From Actinacidiphila sp. DG2A-62 (GTDB taxonomy: Bacteria > Actinomycetota > Actinomycetes > Streptomycetales > Streptomycetaceae), in contig NZ_JAYMGI010000002.1 in the NCBI RefSeq assembly GCF_035825295.1, positions 3,539,001 through 3,603,000 on the forward strand: a stretch of DNA of 64,000 nt, read 5' to 3'. The position numbers and the translations under genes are program-made. Positions 35,835 to 45,647 of the stretch are shown here, piece by piece. The notes beneath the pieces were generated by a model. It made no database searches. It had not been told where the DNA came from and was given only the letters and a program-made list of their open reading frames with translations. Positions within the stretch are counted from its first letter, which is position 1. Each line of letters starts with the position of its first letter.

Positions 35835-35876
35835 AGCCGCCTTCGGGATTCGAACCCGAGACCTACGCATTACGAG
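35835..35876 (-). tRNA. 3' fragment of tRNA-Thr(CGT): attachment site of an integrated element
   Basis: On the minus strand the sequence runs from the anticodon loop CTCGTAATG through a T-arm GGGTTCGAATCCC to the acceptor strand AGGCGGC. This is the 3' half of a threonine tRNA with anticodon CGT. The 5' half is absent: bases 35877 onward do not continue the gene. Integrases commonly enter at the 3' end of tRNA genes, leaving such a fragment at the far end of the element. The orientation puts the intact tRNA and the rest of the element to the right, beyond this window. Confidence 0.8.
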
Positions 35877-36322
35877 GGCCGACGAGGGCGTGCCGGTTGG
35901 TGGTAGCGGGTTGCGGGCCGTCCTAAACCTGCAGGTCAGCGGGTTCGCGGTTGCCGCGTCGTCCGGCGAGGAATGCCGGATGCTGCCCCGTCCGCTCACG
36001 CAGCGCTCACGCATTCGGCGGACAGGGCGCCTTGACCCAGCCTGCGGTCGCCCGCGATCTCGGACCAGTTCCAGGCAAGGTCACCTGTAATCGCGCATTC
36101 TCGCTCTTACCCGCCCGTTTCATGACTACTCTTGATCCCCGACCGTGCTGTCTCGGCGGGTACCCAGAGTGCTGGCCAAGTCCGACGGGTCGTGGTGACT
36201 GGACTATCCCCACGTCGCAACCGTGCACAACGCTGTGGAGTGTCCATGGCGCGGCCATTCCGATTCTCGGCCTCTCCGTGACCACCGGCGACCTGGGTAG
36301 ACAAATGGGTGCAGGAGAGACG
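35877..36322 (+). promoter_or_regulatory. Leader region of the kinase-DISARM operon
   Basis: These 446 bases lie between the attachment fragment and the kinase start and hold no convincing gene. The less GC-rich stretch around 36085-36135 (GTCACCTGTAATCGCGCATTC) is the likeliest promoter area. No -35/-10 pair could be fixed with confidence. Confidence 0.4.
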
Positions 36323-37975
36323 ATGAGGGACCATCACCTGACCACGGGCGAACTGGTCGACGGCCGCTACGAGCTGGCGGAGATGCTCGGCCGGGGTGGC
36401 ATGGGCGAGGTATGGGCGGCGTACGACCAACGGCTGGATCGGTCTGTGGCGGTGAAACTGCTGACGCCACGGACGGCTGTCTCTAAAATGCCACGCAGGC
36501 TCGATTCGCAGGACCCCGCCGTCGTCCGCTTCATCAGAGAAGCACGACTGATGGCCAAGCTCGAGCATCCGTACGTACCGGTCATCCATGATGCCGGCAC
36601 CCATCGAGCAAGTCGGCTCTACCTGGTCATGCAGCGCGTGTACGGACACACGCTGGACCGACTGGTGGCCCAGCGCGGACCCTTTCCCGTGGAATGGGCC
36701 GCCGCGGTGGGCGCGCAGGTATGCTCCGTGCTGGTCCAGGCTCACGGACGCGGCTTCGTCCACAGGGATCTGACGCCCCGCAACGTGATGCTCACAGCAG
36801 ACGGCACGGTGCGCGTACTCGACTTCGGTATCGCCACGGCCCTGCAAGCACCGGACGGGCCACGGTTGACCGACGCGGGCATGGTGGCCGGCACTCCGGG
36901 CTTCATCTCTCCAGAGCAAGGCAAGGGGCAGGCGGCCACTCCCCTCAGCGATCTGTACGCACTGGGCTGTGTGTTGTACGAGATACTGGGCGGCCGACCG
37001 CCGTTCACGGCCGACGAGCCGCTGGCCCTGGTGGTCCAGCACATCGCCGGTACTCCGGTACCACTGGATCGGCTGCGCCACGACGCGCCAGCCGAACTGT
37101 GCGACCTGGTCGCCCGATTACTCGCAAAGCGCCCGGAGGACCGTCCGGCGGAGGCAGCCGAAGTCCGGGAGATCCTCGCCCCCTGGGCCGAGCAGGCGGT
37201 GCCGAAGGCCACCCGCGCCGGAACTCCGAAACCAGGCAAAGCCACCGCGCGCCTGTCACACGAGGGCACCGACCTTCCGAACGATCATCCTCCGGCCCAT
37301 GCACAGGCACCCGCTCCGGAGCACGCTCCAGCCCTGCTCGCAACTGCAGAACCTCCCGTGCGGTCGGGGCAATCTGCGTCCGCCTCCGGAGCCGGGTCAC
37401 CCGCAGAATCGGCGGACCCGCGCGAGCGCGCGCAACGCCTTGCGGCTGAGGGACGGTTGTCCCAGGCCCTGGAGCTGCTGGGCAAGGATCTCAACGACGT
37501 GCTGCCCCGTTTCGGCTCCTCGCATCCTGAGGTCGTCTCCCGCCGGCTGGCCATCCTCCGCTTGCAGTTCGAAGCGCAGGAACTGCAAGCCGCACGCGAG
37601 GGCTGTCTGAAGCTCGCAGAGACTCTCGAGTTGACCCGCTCCGCGCCGGACGCGGACCTCGCCGTATGCCGCGCGATGGCAGCCCGTTGCCTCGGTCGGC
37701 TCGGACACAGCTCCGCGGCTCTCCGGGAGCTTCGCCAGGCACTCGATCTCCAGAAGAAGGTGCTGTCCCCTCTGCATGTGGAGGTGCTGGAGACCCGGCG
37801 GGAGATCGCCATGCTCCTGGCGGCCTCGGGCTCGGCCGGTGAAGCACTGGACGCTCTGCATTGCCTCGCCGAGGATCAACAGACCGTGCTGCCTCCAGAC
37901 CATCCCGCCCATGCCGAGGTGGCACGGCTGGTCAACCGCCTTGGAAAACTGACCCGCACCCTCCACCTCCCGTAG
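36323..37975 (+). CDS. Hanks-type Ser/Thr protein kinase upstream of DISARM
   Basis: The ATG at 36323 follows GGAGAGA and gives 550 residues. The kinase domain (about 15-275) has the Gly loop MLGRGGMGEVWAAYD, Lys in VAVKLL, catalytic loop FVHRDLTPRNVML, DFG in VLDFGIATAL and SPEQ in the APE position. A Pro/Ala linker follows, then a helical TPR-like C-terminus (RAQRLAAEGRLSQALELLGK, LRELRQALDLQKKVLSPLHV). No transmembrane segment is present, so it is cytoplasmic. It ends 62 bases before drmD, so co-transcription with DISARM is likely. Kinases are core parts of the related Pgl/BREX-2 systems (PglW) but not of canonical DISARM. A regulatory role is inferred. Confidence 0.85.
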   Translation: MRDHHLTTGELVDGRYELAEMLGRGGMGEVWAAYDQRLDRSVAVKLLTPRTAVSKMPRRLDSQDPAVVRFIREARLMAKLEHPYVPVIHDAGTHRASRLYLVMQRVYGHTLDRLVAQRGPFPVEWAAAVGAQVCSVLVQAHGRGFVHRDLTPRNVMLTADGTVRVLDFGIATALQAPDGPRLTDAGMVAGTPGFISPEQGKGQAATPLSDLYALGCVLYEILGGRPPFTADEPLALVVQHIAGTPVPLDRLRHDAPAELCDLVARLLAKRPEDRPAEAAEVREILAPWAEQAVPKATRAGTPKPGKATARLSHEGTDLPNDHPPAHAQAPAPEHAPALLATAEPPVRSGQSASASGAGSPAESADPRERAQRLAAEGRLSQALELLGKDLNDVLPRFGSSHPEVVSRRLAILRLQFEAQELQAAREGCLKLAETLELTRSAPDADLAVCRAMAARCLGRLGHSSAALRELRQALDLQKKVLSPLHVEVLETRREIAMLLAASGSAGEALDALHCLAEDQQTVLPPDHPAHAEVARLVNRLGKLTRTLHLP

Positions 37976-38036
37976 TAACCCGCCGACAGTCCGTAACAAT
38001 CGAAGAAGAACCTCGTCGAAAGTGGAGGATGTCCGC

Positions 38037-41000
38037 ATGCCCGGAACCACCCGTACTCCCGAAGCCGCCGCAATCGTCGCGCCGCCGAAGGAGAACGCTC
38101 TCGTCCAGGTACGCGGCCAGAACTGGGTGGTGTCCGGCGTCGAAGCAGCCCCGGCCGGCGATGTCACCGTGGTGCATCTACAGTCCGTCGCCGACGGCCG
38201 CTACGGCGACACCCTCTCCGTGATATGGGAGGTCGAGCCGGGGCGCCGCGTCCTCCCCGCAGGCTCCCTCCCCGACGCCTCCACCGGAACGTTCGACCCG
38301 CCGGAGCAACTCGCGGCCTTCCTCGATGCCGTCCGCTGGTCGGCCGTCGCTTCCGCCGACGTGAAGACGCTCCAGGCTCCCTTCCGGTCAGGTGTCGCCA
38401 TCGAGCCGTACCAGCTAGAGCCGGTCGCACGTGCTGTCGGTGCCCCCCGCGTCAATCTGCTGCTCGCCGACGACGTCGGTCTCGGGAAGACCGTGGAGGC
38501 TGGACTGGTCGCTGAGGAGCTGCGGCTGCGAGGCCGGGCCCACCGCGTCATGGTCGTCTGCCCAGCGGGGCTCACCTTCAAGTGGCGCGATGAGATGACT
38601 GACAAGTTCGGTCTTGACTTCACCGTGGTCGACTCAGCCTGTTGCGCCGAGCTGCGCCGCACGCACAGCAGCGCCGCCAATCCGTTCCGCGTGTTTCCGC
38701 TGACCATCGTCAGCCTTCCCTGGCTGCGCACGCCCAAGGCGCAGCGGCTCATCGACGAGGTGCTGCCTCCGGGCGGGTCGACGGAGCTGCCGGGCCGCCC
38801 CGGACGCCGCACCTTCGATTTGTTGATCCTGGACGAGGCGCACCATGTGGCGCCGAGCGCGCCTAAGCAGATCTACGCCGTCGACTCGCAGCAGACGAAG
38901 CTGATCCGGCGCCTCGCCCCCCACTTCGAGCACCGGCTCTTCCTCTCCGCAACCCCGCACAACGGCTATCAGGAGTCGTACACGGCCCTGCTGGAACTGA
39001 TCGACAACCAGCGCTTCTTCCGCGGCGGTGAGCCGGACAAGGCCGCCCTCGACGACACCGTTGTACGACGTCTGAAGAGCTCCGTCACAAACGAGGACGG
39101 CAGCCCCCGCTTCCACATCCGCGAATCGAAGGCGCTGCCCGTCGAGTACCCCGACACCGAGCGCGAGATCCACGCTCTCCTCACTCGCTACGCCGAGCTG
39201 CGCAAGAAGCGCGTCACACCCGACCGGCGCGGCGGCCGGAAGGCCGTCGACCTGGTCACCCTGCTGCTGAAGAAGCGGCTGTTCTCCTCTCCCGCAGCTT
39301 TCACGCACACCGTCGGCGTCCACCTCGAATCGGTGCGTGCCAAGGCCAGGTCCGGCGGGAACAAGGAGGCTCCGGCCCCGGTCGAGACCCCGCTGTGGAT
39401 CACACAGTATGAGGACTACGCTGCCGAGCTCGACGACGAGGAACTAGCCGAAGCCGAGCACGACGCGATCACCCGCGCTGCCACGGTCACCCCGGGAACG
39501 TCCGAGGAAGAGACCGAGCTGCTCGTGCGGATGGCCCGCTGGGGCCAGGCCCATCAGGCGTCCCCCGACGCCAAGGCCAAGGAGCTCGTCAAGACCCTCA
39601 AGGCCATCTGCCTTATCGGTGGGACCTGGGGGAACGAGCGCGTCGTCGTGTTCACCGAGTACCGCGACACCCAGGACTGGCTGCTGAACCTGCTCCAGCA
39701 GGAGGGGCTTGCCCAAGAAGGCCGCGTCCTCACGCTCCACGGCGGAAAGAACGCTGAGGAGCGCGAGCAGATAAGGCTGGCCTTCCAGGAACAGCCCATG
39801 AGCCCCGAGGGCACGGTCCGTATCCTCATCGCCACCGACGCCGCCAGCGAAGGCATCGACCTTCAGGACCACTGCCGGTACCTGATCAACTACGACATCC
39901 CGTTCAACCCCAACAAGCTCGAACAGCGCATCGGCCGCATCGACCGCTACGGCCAGCGCCACAACCCGCAGATCATGCACTTCGTCGGTGCGTCCTGGGA
40001 CAAGGCGAGGACGGATGTGTACGAGGCCGACCTGGAGTTCCTCGCCCGTATCGCGAGGAAGGTCGCGCAGATGGAGGAAGACCTCGGCGAGGTGAACGCC
40101 GTGCTCGCCGAGAAGGTTCAGCTGCGGATGACGGGCCAACTCAGCGACTTCGACATCGAGCACGCCCGCGCGAAAAAGATCAACGGCCGTCCCACGGGCG
40201 GCAAGGTGGACGCCGAACAGAACGTCACGGATCAGGTTCGACGGCTCAGCGCCCAGTTGAAGCAGACGACCGTAGAACTCGGCATTACTCCGGACCGGGT
40301 CGCCCGCGTGGTGAACACCGCTCTGAGCCTGGCCCGCCAGCAGCCCCTCGTGCCATGCCTCGACGAGAACGCACCGTCCGAGGACGACTTCCGGCAGGGC
40401 CTGTACACCGTGCCGCCGCTCACCGGCTCCTGGGAGCGCGCTACGCGCGGCCTGTCCGACAAGCTCCGCCCCGACATCCTGCGCCCGGTCACCTTCGACG
40501 CGCAGGAAGCTTCGGGGCGCCCCGACATCGTGCTGGCCCATTTGAACCATCCGCTGGTCGCCATGTCGACGCGGCTGCTGCGCGCGGCCGTGTGGAACGC
40601 GGACAACGTCGACCTGCGCCGGATCACAGCAGTTGTGAGCGACGATCCGGCCCTGGAGACCACGTTCGTCGGCGCATTCGCCCGTTTCGTGTTGGTCGGC
40701 ACGGACGGGCAGCGCCTCCACGAGGAGGTCCTGCACGCGGGCGGCTGGCTCGGCGACAACGGGTGGCAGCGCCGGCTGCGCGGTGTGGAAGCGGTCGCCT
40801 CGATCCTGGACCGCGCGCTCGCCGAGGGCCGCCCCGCCAAGGAACGCCTGCTCCATCGGCTCCAGCAGACCTGGCCGAAGACGTACGAGGGCCTCACCCA
40901 GTCCGTCGACGCACGGGGCAAGGAGCGCAAGGCGTCCCTGATGGACCGGCTGGCCGAGCGTCAGGCCGACGAGGTGCAGCGCATCAATGCCACTCTCGAC

Positions 41001-41285
41001 CGGCTCCAGCGCACCCTCCGGAACCGACTCGGCGAGACCGCCTTCGCCGCAGCCGGCTCCCCGACGGGCGGGGTGGATACGCTCTTCGGCCTGGACGAGC
41101 TGAAGGATCCTGATGAACGCCGCCAGCTCGCCGACGACCGCAAACGCTGGCGGGCCCGGCTCGACGGCATTGAGGACGAGCGTCAGCGCGAAATCGCCGC
41201 GATCGCCGCCCGTTACCACGACCCGCAGGACCACCTGTTCCCAGTGGCCGTCGTCTTCGTCATCCCCGCCAAGGAGGCCTACTGA
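38037..41285 (+). CDS. drmD: DISARM SNF2-family helicase DrmD
   Basis: The ATG at 38037 with GGAGGA upstream gives 1082 residues. Helicase motif I is LLADDVGLGKTVEAGL near 143, motif II LLILDEAHHVAP near 264, motif III LFLSATPHNGY. The C-terminal helicase half has VVFTEYRDTQDWL, ATDAASEGIDLQDHCRYLIN and the arginine-finger motif QRIGRIDRYGQ near 640. The long C-terminal helical part is typical of DrmD. It is the first gene of the class 1 DISARM order. The protein is thought to work with the methylase and DrmAB to discriminate and degrade unmodified phage DNA. Its stop codon shares a base with the next start codon. Confidence 0.92.
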   Translation: MPGTTRTPEAAAIVAPPKENALVQVRGQNWVVSGVEAAPAGDVTVVHLQSVADGRYGDTLSVIWEVEPGRRVLPAGSLPDASTGTFDPPEQLAAFLDAVRWSAVASADVKTLQAPFRSGVAIEPYQLEPVARAVGAPRVNLLLADDVGLGKTVEAGLVAEELRLRGRAHRVMVVCPAGLTFKWRDEMTDKFGLDFTVVDSACCAELRRTHSSAANPFRVFPLTIVSLPWLRTPKAQRLIDEVLPPGGSTELPGRPGRRTFDLLILDEAHHVAPSAPKQIYAVDSQQTKLIRRLAPHFEHRLFLSATPHNGYQESYTALLELIDNQRFFRGGEPDKAALDDTVVRRLKSSVTNEDGSPRFHIRESKALPVEYPDTEREIHALLTRYAELRKKRVTPDRRGGRKAVDLVTLLLKKRLFSSPAAFTHTVGVHLESVRAKARSGGNKEAPAPVETPLWITQYEDYAAELDDEELAEAEHDAITRAATVTPGTSEEETELLVRMARWGQAHQASPDAKAKELVKTLKAICLIGGTWGNERVVVFTEYRDTQDWLLNLLQQEGLAQEGRVLTLHGGKNAEEREQIRLAFQEQPMSPEGTVRILIATDAASEGIDLQDHCRYLINYDIPFNPNKLEQRIGRIDRYGQRHNPQIMHFVGASWDKARTDVYEADLEFLARIARKVAQMEEDLGEVNAVLAEKVQLRMTGQLSDFDIEHARAKKINGRPTGGKVDAEQNVTDQVRRLSAQLKQTTVELGITPDRVARVVNTALSLARQQPLVPCLDENAPSEDDFRQGLYTVPPLTGSWERATRGLSDKLRPDILRPVTFDAQEASGRPDIVLAHLNHPLVAMSTRLLRAAVWNADNVDLRRITAVVSDDPALETTFVGAFARFVLVGTDGQRLHEEVLHAGGWLGDNGWQRRLRGVEAVASILDRALAEGRPAKERLLHRLQQTWPKTYEGLTQSVDARGKERKASLMDRLAERQADEVQRINATLDRLQRTLRNRLGETAFAAAGSPTGGVDTLFGLDELKDPDERRQLADDRKRWRARLDGIEDERQREIAAIAARYHDPQDHLFPVAVVFVIPAKEAY

Positions 41286-44200
41286 TGAGCTCCGCGCCGC
41301 GTTCCGGAAGCCGCCGCCCCTCCGCCGCCGCGATCCGGGCCGCGAAGGCTTCCGACGGAAAGCAGCAGCACCTGGACTGGCTGAACCTCGTCGAGGTGTC
41401 CGGCCCGTTCCTGACTCTGCCGGTCCTGCTGCGCACCTGGCCACAGCTGGAAGGCGTTCCCAGCGGGCGCCGCGGCGACATCCGCCTCCACCACGGCATC
41501 TGGCAGGACGACCGTAAAGGGGCCGGCCGCCTGGACTGGATCGGCTTCCAGCTGCGCACCTTGCTGGAATGGGACGACGCCCTGCATATGCGGGAGGGTG
41601 CTGGACAGTTCGGCGACGGCGGCGAGAGCCTGGCCGAGGACGACACGCTGCTGGACCGGTTCGCCGTCAGCCCGCCCGGGTCCGACACCACCGTCCGCCC
41701 CGACTTCGCTCTCGTCCGCCCTGGAACCGACCTCACCGCGGAACCGAACACGGCTGCCGCCTCTGCCATCGCCGAGCACGTACCCATCCTCGGCCTGGTT
41801 CTCCCACCCGACACCGTGCCGACCCGCCGGATCAGGGACGACTCCTGGGCAGCGAGCGGAGTCGACCGCCTCGCCCACGTCCTGCGCCACCATGGCGTCG
41901 AGCTGGGCCTGGTCACTGACGGCCGTTGGTGGTCCCTGGTCTGGGCACCGCCCGGCGGCGTCACGACGAGCGCGACCTTCGACACCATCGCCTGGAACGA
42001 GGCGGCCGACTTGGTGGCAGTCCGTGCATGGGTGTCCCTCCTTCGCCGTGGCCGGTTCTTCGGACGGCCGGCGGACGAACTCCTCCCGGCGCTGCTGCGC
42101 GAGAGCCTGGACGGCCAGGAAGACGTCACCGAAGCGCTCGGCATCCAGGTCCGGCAAGCCGTCGAACTTCTGGTGGACTCCATCGGCCGCGCCGAAGCCC
42201 GGATGGTAAAGCGCGGCGGCAAGGGCCTCTCCGGCGTACCGGCGAGCGAGGTCTACCGGGGCGCCATCGCGGTCATGATGCGCGTCGTCTTCCTCCTCTT
42301 CGCAGAGGAACGAGGTCTGCTGCCCGCTGACAACGAGCTTTACGCGGAGGCGTACTCGGTCGGCCGACTCTACGAGACACTGGACAAACGCCGCCGCGCG
42401 GACGGTGAAGACTCCCTGGAACACACGACCGCGGCCTGGCACCGGCTGATCGCCCTCTTCCACGCCGTACACGGAGGAGTCGACCATCCACTGCTCACGC
42501 TGCCCGCGTACGACGGTTCGATCTTCGACCCTACTCGCTTCCCATGGCTGGAGGCTGTCCCGGAGGGCGCGGACGGTATGGGGGACGACCCCGCACGTGC
42601 GTCCGACGGCCAAACCTCCCTCCTCCCGATCGATGACCGCACCGTCCTGCACGTCCTCGACTCGGTGCAGTTCGTCGTCGTCAACAGGGAGCGGCGGCGG
42701 CTGACCTTTCGCGCCCTTGACGTCGAGCAGATCGGCTACGTTTATGAGGGCCTCCTTTCGTACGACGGCAAGCGCGCCCAGGACACCGTGCTCGGGCTCA
42801 TCGGCAAGCCCGGCCTGGAGCACGAGGTGAGGCTGACCGACTTGGAGGAACTGGCCGCCCCGTTCGGAGTGGGCGCACGCGCGGTCTCCGGTCAGAAGCC
42901 CAATCTCCCGGGCCTGTCGAAGAAGCTGTACGAGCACTTGAAAGACCCCAAGCCGCCGGCCGCGGTGTCGAAGATGGAGAAGCTGCTCGCCCCCGGCGAC
43001 GACCAGGCGCAGGGCAAGGCCGTCCACCGCCTGCTCGCGGTCACCGAGAACGACCGCGACCTGGCCGAGCGCATCCTCCCCTTCCACGGCCTCCTCCGAG
43101 ACGACCTTCGCGGTCTGCCGGTGGTGATCCCGGAGGACGGCCTGTACGTCACGGAGTCTCGCCTCCGCAAGAACAGCGGCACCCACTACACGCCGCGTGA
43201 CCTGGCTCAGAAGGTCGCCGTGGGAGCCCTGGAGCCGCTGGTCTACCGTCCAGGCCCGCTCCAGACGGCGGACGACAAGCAGTGGAAGCTCATCAAGGCG
43301 GAAGACATCCTGAAACTCAAGGTCGCCGACATCGCGATGGGTTCGGCCGCCTTCTTGGTCGCCGCCTGCCGCTACCTGGCAGACCGGCTGGTCGACGCCT
43401 GGGTCGAGGCAGAGGACGAGGAGGCCCTGGCCTTCCGCGGCAGCCACCGCGACCAGACGGGCGCGATGACGGCGGCGGACGCGGAGAGCGACCCGGTGAT
43501 GGTCCGCGCCCGGCGTCTGATCATCGAGCACTGCCTGTACGGGGTGGACATCAACCCCATGGCCGTGGAGATGGCCAAGTTGTCGCTTTGGCTCATCTCC
43601 ATGGACCCCGAGCGGCCCTTCACGTTCCTGGACGACCGGTTGGTGGCTGGGGACTCGTTGCTGGGTATCGCCAACCTGGAGCAGATCGAGAGCGTGCATC
43701 TCGATCCGAAAGCGGGCCGCAAACTGCACCGGGGCGCCTTCGAGGAGGGGTGGACCGAGCGGGCGCGAGCTCGTGTCCACGGCGCGGCAGACAATCGGCA
43801 GGCCATCGCCGGAATCAACAGCGACACCATTGCCGATCTGGAAGAGAAGCGGCGCCTGCTCGCGGCGACCAACGAGCACCTGCAACGCCTGCGGCTGATC
43901 GGAGACCTCACGACGGGAGCTGGCCTCGCCTCTGCGGGTGGCGGCGACTCGCTGCAAAACGCTACCTACATCCAGGCTGCGGAACTGGCCGGCATGGTCG
44001 CCTCCGAGGCGGTCCGGGACTCCGACCCCGTGATCCACAACGCCCGAACGCGGGCTCTCGACTGGCTGAGCAAGGACCTTCCCTCGGACGGATTCGTGCG
44101 TCTGCCCGTGCACTGGCCTCTCGTGTTCCCCGAGGTCTTCGAGCCTGAGCAGGGCGGCTTCGATGCGATCATCGGCAACCCTCCTTTCCTGGGTGGTCAG

Positions 44201-45634
44201 AAACTGACGGGGACTTTGGGACAGGCGTACCGCGAGTACCTCGTGCTCGGACTGGGGCGTGGGCAGCGGGGTAGCGCGGACCTCGTCGCCTACTTCGAGC
44301 TCCGGGCCCACCAGCTGCTCAGCGAGCGCGGCCAGACGGGCCTGATCGCTACCAACACCCTTGCTCAGGGCGATACCAGGGAGGTCGGACTCGATCAGCT
44401 GCTCGATGACGGCATCGAGGTACGCCGAGCGGTGAAGAGCGCGCGCTGGCCTTCGAAGTCTGCAGCGCTGGAGTACTGCGCGGTGTGGACCACCAGGCCG
44501 AGCTTGGGCGCTGAGGCGAGTCGAGTGCTGGACGATGTCGTGGTTCGGGGTATCACTTCGTCGCTTGATCCACGGTCGCGGGTCTCGGGACGGCCATACC
44601 GTCTGGTATCAGCGTGGGCGCCAGGTGAGCCTGGCAGCGGGGTGGCCAATAGGTCGCCAGCGTTCATCGGTTCGTACGTCCTGGGCAAGGGGTTCATCCT
44701 CACCCCCGAACAGGCAGACGACCTGATCCAGCGCGACCCCCGCAACAAGGACGTCCTGTTCCCCTACCTCAACGGCGAGGACCTCAACTCCCGCCCGGAC
44801 TGCTCCGCCAGCCGCTGGGTGATCAACTTCCACGACTGGAGCGAGGAGCGTGCCCGCAGCTACCCCGACGTCTTCGCCATCGTCGAACGGGACGTAAAGC
44901 CCGAACGACTCAAGAACAACCGCAAAGTACGACGTGAGAGGTGGTGGCAGTACGCGGAGCGAGCTCCCAAGTTGTACCAGGCCATCAAAGGGCTTGACTG
45001 TGTCCTGGTGGTAGCCCGCGTCAGCAAGACGGGGATGCCGCTGCTCATCCCTACCGGACAAGTGATGAGCGAGCAGACGGTAGTATTCGCCACCGACCGG
45101 ACGTCGGATCTGGCATTGCTCAGCAGCGGAATCCATTTTGAGTGGGCAATTAGTCGTGCATCGACTCTCGAGACGCGCGTGCGTTATACGCCCTCGGATG
45201 TGTACGAAACGTTTCCTGAACCAGCCTCCACTCCAGCCATGGAGGAAGCTGGTCTAAATTTGCATGAGATCCGGCGCAGTATCATGGGCGAGAGAAGCAC
45301 GGGCCTGACAAAGGTCTACAACCTGTACCACGATCCACGTAATTCTGAGCAGGATATTGTGCGACTTCGAGCAGCTCACGAGAGCGCTAATCAATCGGTG
45401 CTGCAAGCCTACGGTTGGACGGATCTCGACATCGAATGCGGATTTCACCAAACCCCGCGAGGGCTGCGATACACTTTCAGCCCCGCCGTGCAGGCAGAAA
45501 TTTTGGACCGCATCCTGGAACTGAACCATGATCGGCACCACATGGAGCCCGCTAACGCCCAGGATAAGGGCAATGAGCGAGCGATGGGAAGTGGGGAAAG
45601 GGGGTCACCATCTGAAGATGACACCCTCTTCTGA
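41285..45634 (+). CDS. drmMI: DISARM N6-adenine methylase DrmMI, current specificity form
   Basis: The protein has 1449 residues. Methylase motif I is VADIAMGSAAFLVAA near 680, motif IV is GFDAIIGNPPFLGG near 964, a gamma-type N6-adenine methylase resembling PglX and Eco57I. Near residue 1135 the specificity part starts with GKGFILTPEQADDLIQRDPR. Bases 44687-44919 (residues about 1135-1211) are exactly repeated in inverted orientation downstream. The region after them is more AT-rich and differs from the silent copy, as expected of a target-recognition domain. The enzyme should methylate host DNA so that DISARM spares it. It starts within the drmD stop codon. The 3' end stops 13 bases from the end of the silent copy, tail to tail. 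Confidence 0.92.
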   Translation: MSSAPRSGSRRPSAAAIRAAKASDGKQQHLDWLNLVEVSGPFLTLPVLLRTWPQLEGVPSGRRGDIRLHHGIWQDDRKGAGRLDWIGFQLRTLLEWDDALHMREGAGQFGDGGESLAEDDTLLDRFAVSPPGSDTTVRPDFALVRPGTDLTAEPNTAAASAIAEHVPILGLVLPPDTVPTRRIRDDSWAASGVDRLAHVLRHHGVELGLVTDGRWWSLVWAPPGGVTTSATFDTIAWNEAADLVAVRAWVSLLRRGRFFGRPADELLPALLRESLDGQEDVTEALGIQVRQAVELLVDSIGRAEARMVKRGGKGLSGVPASEVYRGAIAVMMRVVFLLFAEERGLLPADNELYAEAYSVGRLYETLDKRRRADGEDSLEHTTAAWHRLIALFHAVHGGVDHPLLTLPAYDGSIFDPTRFPWLEAVPEGADGMGDDPARASDGQTSLLPIDDRTVLHVLDSVQFVVVNRERRRLTFRALDVEQIGYVYEGLLSYDGKRAQDTVLGLIGKPGLEHEVRLTDLEELAAPFGVGARAVSGQKPNLPGLSKKLYEHLKDPKPPAAVSKMEKLLAPGDDQAQGKAVHRLLAVTENDRDLAERILPFHGLLRDDLRGLPVVIPEDGLYVTESRLRKNSGTHYTPRDLAQKVAVGALEPLVYRPGPLQTADDKQWKLIKAEDILKLKVADIAMGSAAFLVAACRYLADRLVDAWVEAEDEEALAFRGSHRDQTGAMTAADAESDPVMVRARRLIIEHCLYGVDINPMAVEMAKLSLWLISMDPERPFTFLDDRLVAGDSLLGIANLEQIESVHLDPKAGRKLHRGAFEEGWTERARARVHGAADNRQAIAGINSDTIADLEEKRRLLAATNEHLQRLRLIGDLTTGAGLASAGGGDSLQNATYIQAAELAGMVASEAVRDSDPVIHNARTRALDWLSKDLPSDGFVRLPVHWPLVFPEVFEPEQGGFDAIIGNPPFLGGQKLTGTLGQAYREYLVLGLGRGQRGSADLVAYFELRAHQLLSERGQTGLIATNTLAQGDTREVGLDQLLDDGIEVRRAVKSARWPSKSAALEYCAVWTTRPSLGAEASRVLDDVVVRGITSSLDPRSRVSGRPYRLVSAWAPGEPGSGVANRSPAFIGSYVLGKGFILTPEQADDLIQRDPRNKDVLFPYLNGEDLNSRPDCSASRWVINFHDWSEERARSYPDVFAIVERDVKPERLKNNRKVRRERWWQYAERAPKLYQAIKGLDCVLVVARVSKTGMPLLIPTGQVMSEQTVVFATDRTSDLALLSSGIHFEWAISRASTLETRVRYTPSDVYETFPEPASTPAMEEAGLNLHEIRRSIMGERSTGLTKVYNLYHDPRNSEQDIVRLRAAHESANQSVLQAYGWTDLDIECGFHQTPRGLRYTFSPAVQAEILDRILELNHDRHHMEPANAQDKGNERAMGSGERGSPSEDDTLF
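44687..44919 (+). repeat. Left 233-bp arm of a perfect inverted repeat in drmMI
   Basis: These 233 bases are identical to the reverse complement of 46387-46619, checked base by base. Similarity with mismatches continues a few bases further left (CTGGGC against CTGGGG). A second shared block of 34 bases lies at 44982-45015 and, inverted, at 46291-46324. Recombination between the arms would invert the 1467 bases between them. Confidence 0.95.
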
Positions 45635-45647
45635 GCTGTGACTTCTC

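Noticed and set aside
35835..35876. A complete tRNA gene at the island edge
   Set aside because: Only the anticodon loop to the acceptor 3' strand is present; the D-arm and 5' acceptor strand are missing.
36323..45634. Pgl/BREX type 2 system (kinase plus PglX-like methylase)
   Set aside because: PglZ, the BREX hallmark phosphatase-like protein, and PglY are absent, whereas DrmD, DrmA, DrmB and DrmC are all present in class 1 DISARM order.
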